Source of the DNA: Shewanella insulae
GTDB taxonomy: Bacteria; Pseudomonadota; Gammaproteobacteria; Enterobacterales; Shewanellaceae
Direction of reading: 5' to 3'
Assembly (NCBI RefSeq): GCF_009831655.1
Contig: NZ_WRPA01000012.1
Coordinates: 62,001 to 126,000, forward strand
Length of the DNA: 64,000 bases
Of the stretch, positions 27,931-36,600 are shown in pieces. How positions within the stretch are numbered: the first letter of the stretch is position 1; every line of letters starts with the position of its first letter. The notes beneath the pieces were generated by a model. It searched no databases, was not told the DNA's origin, and saw nothing but the letters and a program-made list of their open reading frames with translations. The position numbers were made by a program, and so were the translations under genes.

Positions 27931-29520
27931 TTGGCCATCGAAGATCCCATAGTGACCGGCCTTGCAAATGGCTGGAAGCATATAGATGCCAGTCAACTGA
28001 CCCAAGACCAAACCCTTGAGGCCGATGTGGTGATCGTCGGCAGTGGCGCTGGTGGCGGTGTGGCGGCCGAGATCATGGCCGAGGCGGGCCTGTCTGTGAT
28101 TATCGTCGAAGGCGGGCCGCTGAAATCCTCCGAGAGCTTCAACATGGAGGAGCGACGCGCCTATCCCAACCTGTATCAGCAGGCCGCGTCCATGAAGACC
28201 AAGGACAAGGCGATCGGCATCTTTCAGGGACGGGCCGTCGGCGGCTCAACCACCATCAACTGGACCACCTCGATCCGCACGCCGGAAAATGCCCTGGCGT
28301 TCTGGGCCAAGCACAAGTCGGTCGAAGGCCTCTCCAAGGAGGCGTTGACGCCCTGGTTCGAGAAGATGGAGCAGCGGCTGAGTATTACAGAGTGGCCCTT
28401 CGAGCCCAACCGCAACAACATGGCGCTCAAGCAGGGCTGCGAGGCTTTGGGCTGGGACTATACCGTCATCAAGCGTAACGTGGCCGGTTGCTGGAACACT
28501 GGCTACTGCGGCATGGGCTGCCCGGTCAACGCCAAGCAGTCTATGCTGGTCACCACCATACCCACGGCGCTGGAGCGTGGCGCGACCCTGGTGAGCCGCG
28601 CCAAGGTGAGCAAGATAGAACACCATAACGACAGGGTGTACGCACTCAAGGCCCAGGCATTAACCGAATCGCTGCGCCCCAGCGGCGTGCAGCTGATGTT
28701 AAAGGCCAAACACTATATTCTCAGCGCTGGCGCCATCCACACGCCGGCCCTGATGATGCGCTCCCGCCTGCCGGATCCGCAAAAGCTGCTGGGCAAGCGC
28801 ACCTTTTTGCACCCGACCGTGCTCAGCGGCGCCCTGTTTAACGACGCCATCAATGGCCATAGCGGCGCGCCTCAGTCTATCTATTCGGATCAGTTTGTCT
28901 GGCAAGACGGCGCCGACGGCGAGCTGGGCTATAAGCTGGAGGTGCCGCCCATCCATCCCGTGTTGATCGCATCGAAATCCCTGGGATACGGCCAGAGTCA
29001 CGCCGAGCTGATGGCACAGTTTAATCAGTTACAGGTGACCATAGCCCTGATGCGAGATGGCTATCATGCCGATAGTCCGGGTGGCCAGGTACAGCTGACA
29101 GATAAGGGTTATACCCTGGATTATCCGCTGACCGACGCCTTCTGGCGGGCCGCGCGCCGCGCATTCGCCAGCATGGCCGAGTTACAGTTTGCCGCCGGGG
29201 CGCAGAAGGTGCTGCCCATGAGTGAGGGCATGCCCTATTTGCCGAGCTGGCAGGCGGCCAAGGAGGCTATCGCAGAGATGACCCTGGCCCCCTTCAAGAC
29301 TGTGGTGGCCTCGGCTCACGTGATGGGCGGTTGTCCGCTGGGCGAAGATAAGCGTATGGCCATGGTGGATAGCCGGGGCCGCAGCCACTATCTGGAGAAT
29401 CTGTCTGTGATGGACGGCTCGCTGTTTCCCACCAGTCTCGGGGCCAACCCTCAGCTCTCCATCTACGGTATCACAGCCCGCAACGCCAGCCTGCTGGCCG
29501 AAGAGCTAGGCGGCGCTTAA
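27931..29520 (+). CDS. GMC-family FAD-dependent oxidoreductase
   Basis: Flavoprotein dehydrogenase (alcohol/sugar/sterol type). The FAD motif VVIVGSGAGGGVAAEIMAEA is at about 34-53. The GMC signature follows with GRAVGGSTTINWTT, and the C-terminal HVMGGCPLGEDKR and SLGANPQLSIYG hold the active-site region. A cysteine cluster C-x5-C-x3-C (in GCWNTGYCGMGCPVN) recalls the Fe-S-type cysteines of FAD dehydrogenases. No own signal peptide, so export probably rides on the Tat subunit upstream. TTG start, with AAAGGAG 8 bases before. No cytochrome subunit lies alongside, so the electron acceptor is unclear. Confidence 0.85.
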   Translation: MAIEDPIVTGLANGWKHIDASQLTQDQTLEADVVIVGSGAGGGVAAEIMAEAGLSVIIVEGGPLKSSESFNMEERRAYPNLYQQAASMKTKDKAIGIFQGRAVGGSTTINWTTSIRTPENALAFWAKHKSVEGLSKEALTPWFEKMEQRLSITEWPFEPNRNNMALKQGCEALGWDYTVIKRNVAGCWNTGYCGMGCPVNAKQSMLVTTIPTALERGATLVSRAKVSKIEHHNDRVYALKAQALTESLRPSGVQLMLKAKHYILSAGAIHTPALMMRSRLPDPQKLLGKRTFLHPTVLSGALFNDAINGHSGAPQSIYSDQFVWQDGADGELGYKLEVPPIHPVLIASKSLGYGQSHAELMAQFNQLQVTIALMRDGYHADSPGGQVQLTDKGYTLDYPLTDAFWRAARRAFASMAELQFAAGAQKVLPMSEGMPYLPSWQAAKEAIAEMTLAPFKTVVASAHVMGGCPLGEDKRMAMVDSRGRSHYLENLSVMDGSLFPTSLGANPQLSIYGITARNASLLAEELGGA

Positions 29521-29537
29521 ATCGCAGAGTTGAGGCC

Positions 29538-29993
29538 TTAGGCCTGGCGGGTCAATGTCTGCGCCAGCTGGTGGTACTTGTCTATCTCTATCTGAAACAG
29601 GCCGAGATAGCGGGGCAGGTTAGCCTGGCCCTGCTCGCTGGGGAGTTGTCTGAGCTGGCGCAGTATCATCCCCTGGGACTTGCGCTCCAGCATGAGTTCC
29701 ACCTCTAGCATCTGGCGATACTCGGCCTCGGCCAGGTTGTGTTTGCTGAGCTTTCTCAGCCTGCGGTAGGGCTTGAGCACCTTCTGTTCCCAGGTCTCGA
29801 CCTGCTCGCTCAGCTGCCGCCAATCTTGATCGCTCAGGTAGTAGTGCTGCTCGTCGAGCCACTGGGCCAGCAGCAGGAGATTGACGTTGAGCCCGTAGTC
29901 ATCTTGCAGCTTGAGGTAGAGCAGCTGCCCCTTCTCGTAGAGGCTGTCGCAGGTCTGCCACAGGCTGGCGTCAAAATGATTTACATGGCTCAT
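29538..29993 (-). CDS. TIGR02444-family protein of unknown function
   Basis: Helical protein with the conserved N-terminal FDASLWQTCDSLYEKGQ and YGLNVNLLLLAQWL, the recognisable part of this uncharacterised gammaproteobacterial family. 151 residues. It is convergent with the GMC gene (18 bp between stops) and lies downstream of yheS on the same strand, the usual neighbour in Shewanella and Pseudomonas. No membrane or catalytic motif visible. Confidence 0.75.
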   Translation of the reverse strand: MSHVNHFDASLWQTCDSLYEKGQLLYLKLQDDYGLNVNLLLLAQWLDEQHYYLSDQDWRQLSEQVETWEQKVLKPYRRLRKLSKHNLAEAEYRQMLEVELMLERKSQGMILRQLRQLPSEQGQANLPRYLGLFQIEIDKYHQLAQTLTRQA

Positions 29994-30059
29994 ATTTCAT
30001 CCTTGTATTGCTTAGGTATCCCTTAGGTAGTGGGCGAGCTAGAGGGTTAGCCAAGATAG

Positions 30060-31970
30060 TTAGCTCTGCAGCTTGGCCTCTTGCTCTATCGCCTCTATGT
30101 TCTCTTGCAACTCGAGCCACTCCATCTCGCTCTCTTCAAGCTGTTGGGTATGCTGGGTGCGCTCGGCCAGGATCTGGGTGAGTTTGGCCTTGTTGTCGGC
30201 CTCATACAGGCTGGTGTCGGCCAGCAGGTTTTCCAGCTCGGCCAGCTTGTCGCTGCAATCTTGTTGGATCTTCTCCAGTTTGGCCTGGGATTTTTTCAGC
30301 GGCGACAGCTTTTGTCTCAGCTCTGCCTCCAGCCGCTTCTGCAGCTTCTTGTCCTGGGCCGGTGTCGCATCATCCAGGGCAGCCGGTTTGTTGGCCTCCT
30401 TGGCGGCTTCCAGCAGCCACTGATGATAGTCGTCCAGATCGCCGTCGAAGCTCTTCACCTCGCCGCCATCTACCAGGTAGTAGTCGCTACAACTCAGGCG
30501 CAGCAAGTGTCTATCGTGGGAGACTATGATCATGGCACCCTCGAAGGATTGCAGTGCCATGGTCAGGGCGTGACGCATCTCGAGATCCAGGTGGTTGGTG
30601 GGCTCATCGAGGAGCAGCAGGTTAGGGCGCTGCCATACCAGCAGTGCCAGCACCAGACGTGCTTTCTCGCCGCCGGAGAAGGGGCGCACCGGTGACAGGG
30701 CCATGTCGCCATTAAAGCCGTAGCCACCGAGGAAGTCTCTCAGCTCCTGTTCCCTGTGGTTTGGGGCGAGACGCGTCAGGTGTTGTAGCGGCGACTCATC
30801 CAGGCGCAGAAACTCCAGCTGATGCTGGGCGAAGTAGCCGATATTGAGACCAGGGTTTGGCTCATACAGGCCGCTCATGGGCTTGAGCTGTTCGGCCAAC
30901 AGCTTGATCAGGGTCGACTTACCCGCGCCGTTACGACCGAGCAGGCCGATGCGGGCACCGGGCACCAGGTTCAGATGGACATGGTTGAGGATCGCCTTGT
31001 CGCCATAGCCGACCGACACCTGCTCCATCTTCACCAGCGGGTTGGGCAGGGCCTCGGGGGCGCGAAACGCCATATGGAAGGGGCTGTCGGCCTTCGACGG
31101 CAGCAGCTCTGTCATTCTCTCTAACGCCTTGAGGCGGCTCTGGGCCTGCTTGGCCTTGCTGGCCTTGTAGCGGAAACGGTCGACGAAAGATTGCATGTGG
31201 GCACGCTCTTTCTGCTGACGCTCAAAGGCCACCTGTTGCTGGGCCATACGCTCGGCGCGGATCCGTTCGAACGCCGTGTAGTTGCCCTTGTAGTAGTTGA
31301 GCTTATGGTGCTCGACATGCACTATCTCGTCGACGATGGCGTCGATAAAGTCTCTGTCGTGACTGATGAGGATCAGTGTGCCCTGATAGGCCTTGATCCA
31401 GCCCTCCAGCCAGTACATGGTATCCAAGTCGAGGTGGTTGGTGGGTTCGTCCAGCAGCAGGAGTTCGGAGCGGCACAGCAGCGCCTGGGCCAGGTTGAGA
31501 CGCATGCGCCATCCCCCCGAGAAGCTCTTCACCGGGTTTTGCTGCTCGGCCTCACTAAAGCCCAGTCCGGCCAACAGGCTGGCGGCGCGGGCACGGATGC
31601 TGTAGCCGCCGATGGCGTCTATCTTGCCGTGGAGCAGGGCGATCTGGTGGCCGTTGTCTTCCAGCTGCGCCTTGTGCAGCGCCTCTTCCAGCTCGCGGTA
31701 TTCGCGGTCGCCGTCGATCACATATTCCAGCGCGCTCACCTCAAGTGCCGGGGTCTCCTGGGCGACGGTGGCGATCTGCCAGCCCGTGGGCACGCTGATC
31801 TCGCCCTTATCCAGGCTGAGGTGTCCCATGATCAACGCAAGCAGAGACGACTTGCCCGTGCCGTTGGCACCCACCAGGCCCACCTTGTGGCCGGGGTAGA
31901 CAGTCAGAGAGGCTTCATCCAATAGGGTCTTGGAGCCGCGAATAAGTTGCGCTTGGGTAATGGTGATCAT
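30060..31970 (-). CDS. yheS: ABC-F ATPase YheS
   Basis: Soluble ABC-F translation factor without membrane domains, thought to act on ribosomes stalled on difficult nascent chains. Two ATP cassettes: Walker A GANGTGKSS (about 35-43) with signature SFSGGWRMRL, and Walker A GRNGAGKST (about 345) with signature FSGGEKARL. A charged linker between them has RIRAERMAQQ. A C-terminal coiled coil spans about 545-636. 636 residues, typical. Minus strand, divergent from yheV. Confidence 0.95.
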   Translation of the reverse strand: MITITQAQLIRGSKTLLDEASLTVYPGHKVGLVGANGTGKSSLLALIMGHLSLDKGEISVPTGWQIATVAQETPALEVSALEYVIDGDREYRELEEALHKAQLEDNGHQIALLHGKIDAIGGYSIRARAASLLAGLGFSEAEQQNPVKSFSGGWRMRLNLAQALLCRSELLLLDEPTNHLDLDTMYWLEGWIKAYQGTLILISHDRDFIDAIVDEIVHVEHHKLNYYKGNYTAFERIRAERMAQQQVAFERQQKERAHMQSFVDRFRYKASKAKQAQSRLKALERMTELLPSKADSPFHMAFRAPEALPNPLVKMEQVSVGYGDKAILNHVHLNLVPGARIGLLGRNGAGKSTLIKLLAEQLKPMSGLYEPNPGLNIGYFAQHQLEFLRLDESPLQHLTRLAPNHREQELRDFLGGYGFNGDMALSPVRPFSGGEKARLVLALLVWQRPNLLLLDEPTNHLDLEMRHALTMALQSFEGAMIIVSHDRHLLRLSCSDYYLVDGGEVKSFDGDLDDYHQWLLEAAKEANKPAALDDATPAQDKKLQKRLEAELRQKLSPLKKSQAKLEKIQQDCSDKLAELENLLADTSLYEADNKAKLTQILAERTQHTQQLEESEMEWLELQENIEAIEQEAKLQS

Positions 31971-32144
31971 TGAGGTCGACTTGATGCATAGCTAAGGATT
32001 GATAGGCTTGGGATGATAGCCCAGTTGGGGGGCCGCTTGCCACTCTTTAGCCGGGACATTTTGAATCCGATAGGGTGTTTTGCCGTGCCTTGTGGCAAAA
32101 TGTCCCCATCGACAGAGTTTTTATCCCAACAGGTTGAGTCAAGC

Positions 32145-32345
32145 GTGAGTAGAGTAAGAGTCAAGAAGCGTTTCGTTGCCGGTGCCAAGTGCCCCAAGTG
32201 TCATGCCCAGGACAGCATAGTGCTGTTTAAGGACCAGGGGGTCGAGACGGTGGAGTGCGTCGAGTGTGACTACCGTGAGCAACAGGCCGAGGCGGAGGTG
32301 GCCAAGCAGGCCACCGGCGACGTAATAGGTGTGTTTAAACCCTAA
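32145..32345 (+). CDS. yheV: Zinc-ribbon protein YheV
   Basis: Small protein of unknown function with two Cys pairs, CPKC and CVEC, in KKRFVAGAKCPKCHAQD...TVECVECDY, and the conserved end VIGVFKP. Start: GTG at 32145 gives 66 residues matching the usual family length; the longer frame from 32013 adds 44 unrelated residues. Divergent from yheS, as in E. coli. Confidence 0.85.
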   Translation: MSRVRVKKRFVAGAKCPKCHAQDSIVLFKDQGVETVECVECDYREQQAEAEVAKQATGDVIGVFKP

Positions 32346-32355
32346 CGCTTTTAGG

Positions 32356-32414
32356 CGTGAAAGCCTAGTCGCGAAAAACCTAGTCGTGAAAAACTTAATC
32401 GCGAAAACCCTGCT
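32356..32414. repeat. Four 15-bp imperfect tandem units at converging gene ends
   Basis: Units CGTGAAAGCCTAGT (14), CGCGAAAAACCTAGT, CGTGAAAAACTTAAT, CGCGAAAACCCTGCT. The array covers the yheV 3' flank and the stop codon of the minus-strand gene ending at 32395. Confidence 0.7.
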
Positions 32415-32706
32415 GTAGAAACAGGTGGCGCGTCTGATTGAAACGCGCCTCATCGGCGAGGATGAAGTCGATTGCCAGCTGGGCGTTTTCCTGCCTGAAC
32501 TTCTCCGTCTTGGCGATCTCATATTCGTTCATTACGATATTCATCGCCTCCACAGTCCATTCACATTCCCCCTGGCCTATGCTGACCTCGTCGGGATCAT
32601 AGTGGGTCACCATCCAGTCCTGTAACTCTTCGTTGCCTATCTTGCCCTGCTGCCAGGCGGTGAGCCGGTCGATGAGTTGCTGTTTGCTGATGTTGGCTTG
32701 GGTCAT
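32395..32706 (-). CDS. Conserved hypothetical protein
   Basis: 103-residue acidic, helical protein (TAWQQGKIGNEELQDWMV near the N-terminus; VEAMNIVMNEYEIAKTEKF in the middle). I do not recognise the family. No signal peptide, membrane segment or metal motif. Codon use is like the neighbouring backbone genes. Its last codons lie inside a 15-bp tandem repeat array, so its C-terminus may vary between strains. Convergent with yheV. Confidence 0.65.
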   Translation of the reverse strand: MTQANISKQQLIDRLTAWQQGKIGNEELQDWMVTHYDPDEVSIGQGECEWTVEAMNIVMNEYEIAKTEKFRQENAQLAIDFILADEARFNQTRHLFLQQGFRD

Positions 32707-32837
32707 AGTCTTATTTTGCTGCGGAATTTGCCCGCTAGCATAGCGATAATCTTTGATAATTGCGATGCGCGTCAGAGGTTAATCCTCACCGTGAGCTTCT
32801 GGCAATGGGCCGACCTGTGGCGGGCATTGTGGAAAAA

Positions 32838-32851
32838 TTGATCCTTATCAT
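32838..32851 (+). promoter_or_regulatory. FNR/EtrA-like box upstream of the POT transporter
   Basis: TTGATCCTTATCAT matches TTGAT-N4-ATCAA at 9 of 10 positions. It is centred about 75 bp before the transporter start, so oxygen-linked control is possible. Confidence 0.45.
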
Positions 32852-32919
32852 GACGCTAAGGTTGCGTCTGGGCGCGGCTCGGGGTAGTTTGAGGTGTTTT
32901 TTTGCCTGGAAGACTAAAA

Positions 32920-34329
32920 ATGAATAATAACTCTAAGTCCACAGAGGCGCCGCGCTTCCCCAGAATCTTCTGGATCGCCAACGGTGTCGAGCTGCTCGAA
33001 CGAGCGGCCTATTACGGGGTGTTCATCGTTATCACCCTCTATCTGTCACGTATTCTCGGTTTTAGCGACGTCGAAGCCGCCTGGCTGGCAGGCTCCTTCT
33101 CGGCCGGTCTCTATTTTCTGCCGACTTTCAGTGGCGCCCTGGCCGATAAGATAGGCTTTCGCGGCGCCCTGCTACTGGCGTTTGGCCTGTTAACCATAGG
33201 CTATGCCTCCCTGGCGATATTCCCTGCGCTGATCGAATCTCAGGGGCTGGTGGAATATGGCAAGGAGACCATATATCACGGCCTGAAGGAGGCGGATATC
33301 CGCTGGGCGATCGTGCCTATCCTGGTCGTCATCATGATAGGTGGCTCCTTCATCAAGGCGGTGATCACCGGCACTGTGGCGCTGTCTACGACCACAGAGA
33401 CCCGTGCCAAGGGCTTCTCTATCTTCTACATGATGGTCAATATCGGTGCCTTCTCGGGTAAGACAGTGGTGAAACCGCTGCGCGAATCCATGGGCGACCT
33501 GGGCCTGATCAACCTTAACTACTTCGCCGCCACCATGACGCTGATCGCCTTCTTCAGTATCTTCCTGTTCTTCAAGAGCACGGAAGAGAATCGCTCCGGC
33601 AAGAGCTTAGGCGAGATCTGGCAGGCGCTGCTCAAGGTACTGTCTAATGGCCGCCTGATCACACTTATCCTGATCATCACAGGCTTCTGGATGGTGCAGC
33701 ATCAGTTGTACGCCACCATGCCTAAGTATGTGCTGCGCATGGCGGGTGAGGGCTCGTCGCCTTCATGGTACGCCAACGTCAACCCGCTGGTGGTCTTCCT
33801 CTGCGTTAGCTTTGTCACAGGTTTGATGGCCAAGCGCAGCGCGCTGACCTCTATGACTGTGGGGATGTTTATCATGCCGGTATCGGCCCTGCTGATGGCC
33901 TCGGGCAACATGTTTGTCGGCAGCGAGACCATCTTGGGCATGCACCCCATCGCCGCCATGATGATCATAGGTATCGTATTCCAAGGTCTGGCCGAGTGTT
34001 TCATCTCGCCGCGCTTCCTGGAGTATTTCTCGCTACAGGCACCTAAGGGTGAAGAGGGGCTCTATTTGGGCTTCTCGCACCTACATTCCTTTATCAGCTC
34101 ATTGCTGGGCTTCGGTCTGTCGGGTTACCTGCTGGAAGCTTACTGTCCGGATCCGCGTGTGTATAACGACCACGCCGCCTGGGTCGAAGCCTCGGCACAT
34201 GCTCACTATATCTGGTATGTGTTTGCCGGTATCGCCAGCGTGTCGGCGGTATCGCTCATCATCTATGGCGCCGTGATCAAGCGTATCGATGCCAAGAATG
34301 ATACCGACGCCGAACTGGCTACCGCTTAA
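32920..34329 (+). CDS. POT/PTR2-type MFS transporter
   Basis: Polytopic inner-membrane transporter with about 12-14 helices. The first helix carries GVELLERAAYYGV, a variant of the E-x-x-E-R-F/A-x-Y-Y-G motif that marks proton-coupled oligopeptide transporters. GALADKIGFRGALLL is the cytoplasmic loop 2-3 signature. 469 residues. Start: ATG at 32920 with CTGGAAG 8 bases upstream; an upstream TTG at 32902 is less likely. The substrate (di/tripeptide or other) is not certain. Single gene. Confidence 0.8.
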   Translation: MNNNSKSTEAPRFPRIFWIANGVELLERAAYYGVFIVITLYLSRILGFSDVEAAWLAGSFSAGLYFLPTFSGALADKIGFRGALLLAFGLLTIGYASLAIFPALIESQGLVEYGKETIYHGLKEADIRWAIVPILVVIMIGGSFIKAVITGTVALSTTTETRAKGFSIFYMMVNIGAFSGKTVVKPLRESMGDLGLINLNYFAATMTLIAFFSIFLFFKSTEENRSGKSLGEIWQALLKVLSNGRLITLILIITGFWMVQHQLYATMPKYVLRMAGEGSSPSWYANVNPLVVFLCVSFVTGLMAKRSALTSMTVGMFIMPVSALLMASGNMFVGSETILGMHPIAAMMIIGIVFQGLAECFISPRFLEYFSLQAPKGEEGLYLGFSHLHSFISSLLGFGLSGYLLEAYCPDPRVYNDHAAWVEASAHAHYIWYVFAGIASVSAVSLIIYGAVIKRIDAKNDTDAELATA

Positions 34330-34335
34330 CTGATA

Positions 34336-34405
34336 GGCTCAGCTTTGATTGGCTAGAGCTAATTAGCTAAAGCTTGGTTAAACCTTGATTGGTTAAACCC
34401 TGAAT
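34336..34405. repeat. 15-bp imperfect tandem units after the POT gene
   Basis: GGCTCAGCTTTGATT, GGCTAGAGCTAATTA, a 10-bp partial unit, GGTTAAACCTTGATT, GGTTAAACCCTGAAT, placed between the stop codon and the terminator. Confidence 0.7.
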
Positions 34406-34406
34406 G

Positions 34407-34437
34407 CCGTCGCGATCACTCGCGGCGGCTTTTGTTT
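34407..34437 (+). terminator. Terminator after the POT gene
   Basis: GCCGTCGCG / CGCGGCGGC stem (one mismatch), 6-base loop, then TTTTGTTTTATT. Confidence 0.75.
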
Positions 34438-34595
34438 TATTCCCCGGCTAATTGGCGCAATACCGCCTGATTGCTGCTATAATCGCCGCCATATTCATGG
34501 GCGCTCATGAGTCATTCATCGGCCGCTGCCATCACATAGCTTTATTTGTGCCTGATCTAACTAAGTTTTTCTCGGCACATCATTAGGAAATTACC

Positions 34596-36002
34596 GTGAG
34601 TCAATCTGACGCTACTACGCCAAGCGGGGCTTTTGACAGCCTGTTGCTTAAACCCGCTTTGCTCGATACCCTGAAATCTATCGGCTTTCACCAGATGACG
34701 CCGATTCAGGCCCAGAGCCTGCCCGCCATTCTCAATGGGGGCGATGTGATCGGTCAGGGCAAGACAGGCTCGGGCAAGACGGCCGCATTCGGCCTCGGGC
34801 TGCTCAACAAGCTGAACGTGAAGCGTTTTCGCATCCAGTCATTGGTGCTTTGTCCTACCCGTGAGCTGGCGGATCAGGTGGCGGCGGAGCTGCGCACCCT
34901 GGCGCGCGGCATACATAACATCAAGATCCTCACCCTGTGCGGTGGCGTGCCCATGGGGCCGCAGATAGGCTCGCTGGAACACGGCGCCCACATTATCGTC
35001 GGCACACCGGGTCGTATCATAGATCACCTGGACAGAGGCCGTTTGGATCTCGACAACGTTGATACGCTGGTGCTGGATGAGGCGGACCGCATGCTGGAGA
35101 TGGGGTTTCAGCGTGAGCTTGATGCCATCATGCAAGAGGTACCCCGCGAGCGTCAGACTCTGCTGTTTAGCGCCACCTTCCCGGAGCAGATCCAGAGCCT
35201 CAGCGAGCAGTTTATGATCGATCCCCTCATGGTGAAGGTCGAGGCTCACCACGATGGTGAGACAATTGAGCAGCACTTTTACGAGTGCGGCAATAATAAT
35301 GATCGCATGAGGGCGCTGCAGCTTCTGCTGCTTAAGCATCAGCCCGAGAGCGCCGTGGTCTTCTGTAACACCAAGCGTGAGACCAAGGACGTGGCGGCCA
35401 AGCTGACTAATGCGGGCTTCAGCGTGGTGGCCCTGCATGGGGATCTGGAGCAGCGGGATCGCGACCAGATGTTGCTCAAGTTTGCCAACAAGAGTGCCAG
35501 CGTCATGGTGGCCACCGACGTGGCGGCCCGCGGCCTAGATATCGACGCCCTGGACATGGTGGTCAACTACCACATGGCCTACGATACCGAGGTACATATT
35601 CACCGCATCGGTCGTACCGGCCGCGCCGGTAGCAAGGGCGCCGCCCATACCCTCTTTAACCACGAAGATGGCTACAAATTATCCCTGCTGGCAGATGCTC
35701 TTGGCCGCGAGATAGACGGCGAGGCGCTGCCCGGTGAAGCCCTGCTGGACACCATGCCGCCGCAACCCAGAATGGTCACCATACAGATCGACGGCGGTAA
35801 GAAGCAGAAGGTGCGTCCCGGGGATATTCTCGGCTGTCTTACCGGTGAAAATGGCATCGAGGGTAGTGAAGTGGGCAAGATCAAGATCACCGACTTTCGC
35901 TCCTACGTGGCGGTGGATCGCAAGGTGCTGCGCAAGGCGCTCAACAAGATTGTGAAAGGTAAGCTCAAGGGTAAGAGTTATCGGGCGTGGGAGTTAAGGT
36001 AA
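34596..36002 (+). CDS. dbpA: ATP-dependent RNA helicase DbpA
   Basis: DEAD-box helicase acting on 23S rRNA hairpin 92 during 50S assembly. Motif I GQGKTGSGKT, motif Ib TPGR, motif II DEAD, motif III SAT and motif [12 protein letters not shown] are intact. The C-terminal DbpA RNA-binding domain (about 395-468; MVTIQIDGGKKQKVRPGDIL, then FRSYVAVDR) is what names the protein. 468 residues. GTG start at 34596 after a GGAAATTACC leader. Confidence 0.96.
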   Translation: MSQSDATTPSGAFDSLLLKPALLDTLKSIGFHQMTPIQAQSLPAILNGGDVIGQGKTGSGKTAAFGLGLLNKLNVKRFRIQSLVLCPTRELADQVAAELRTLARGIHNIKILTLCGGVPMGPQIGSLEHGAHIIVGTPGRIIDHLDRGRLDLDNVDTLVLDEADRMLEMGFQRELDAIMQEVPRERQTLLFSATFPEQIQSLSEQFMIDPLMVKVEAHHDGETIEQHFYECGNNNDRMRALQLLLLKHQPESAVVFCNTKRETKDVAAKLTNAGFSVVALHGDLEQRDRDQMLLKFANKSASVMVATDVAARGLDIDALDMVVNYHMAYDTEVHIHRIGRTGRAGSKGAAHTLFNHEDGYKLSLLADALGREIDGEALPGEALLDTMPPQPRMVTIQIDGGKKQKVRPGDILGCLTGENGIEGSEVGKIKITDFRSYVAVDRKVLRKALNKIVKGKLKGKSYRAWELR

Positions 36003-36033
36003 GGGTTCACGCTATGCTAGCGTGGTAATTGGA

Positions 36034-36064
36034 AAGGGAGCTGACTGAGGTTAGCTCCTTTTTT
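36034..36064 (+). terminator. Terminator after dbpA
   Basis: GGGAGCT / AGCTCC stem with a 10-base loop and T-run. A second perfect hairpin, CACGCTA/TAGCGTG, lies just before it at about 36008-36024. Confidence 0.75.
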
Positions 36065-36095
36065 GTTGTCTGGGGTTTGGTGGGGGGGGGAGTTT

Positions 36096-36140
36096 GAGTA
36101 GCGTTTGGCAGCATGTTTAGTTGTTGAGAGAGTTTGAAGG
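36096..36140 (+). repeat. 45-bp direct repeat outside island 1 (copy 1)
   Basis: Begins GAGTAGCGTTTGG and ends GAGTTTGAAGG. About 40 of 45 bases match 50247-50291 in the same orientation. Here it lies outside the palindromic element; at 50 kb it lies just inside. A G9 run precedes it (36082-36090). Confidence 0.75.
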
Positions 36141-36160
36141 TCGACCCTTCATTGAAACTT

Positions 36161-36336
36161 ATTGCCTGCCGCAGGCTTTATGTGCAGATACGCCTGTGAC
36201 ACGCTGTGCGCCATCCCTGGCCGCTCTGCGGTTTCATCTGACCTACATGGATGTAGGGAATGCCGAAAATGTCGGGAACATTTTTTTGCCATGAAACCGA
36301 AGGTCACTGGCGTATCTAACGTCTCTTCGATTTGGC
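36161..36336 (+). repeat. Palindromic repeat element, left copy of island 1
   Basis: About 176 bp, imperfectly palindromic throughout: GATACGCCTGTGAC pairs with GTCACTGGCGTATC, CGGTTTCATC with CATGAAACCG, and the tip contains CCTACATGGATGTAGG. The inner end is GTCTCTTCGATTTGGC. The outer end is GCCTGCCGCAGGC, degenerate relative to the island 2 copies. Confidence 0.8.
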
Positions 36337-36600
36337 CGTGTTTGGTATTCTTGCTTTGTTTTTGTGAGGCCTTAACCATTTTACTTAAAATTGTTGCCCT
36401 CTCTATATTTAATCGGAAGCACAATAGATCTCGTTAAATAGTGTCCCATTTTTTAGATGTAGTCACTTTTCTCCTAACAATGAATAATCGGTTGTTTCTA
36501 TATATTTCAGTTGGTTACATTTTTCAACGTGTTGGGCGGTAAAGGTTTACATATTTGGTATTATTTGCTAGTAAGTATTATTTAAAAATGAGAAGTTACC

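Noticed and set aside
36082-36090. G9 homopolymer as a phase-variable switch
   Set aside because: It lies after the dbpA terminator in non-coding DNA, with no gene whose frame or promoter it would clearly control.
36149-36437. Open frames of 91 codons on both strands across 36.15-36.44 kb
   Set aside because: They lie within a palindromic repeat element. Translations mirror one another and show no protein-like features.
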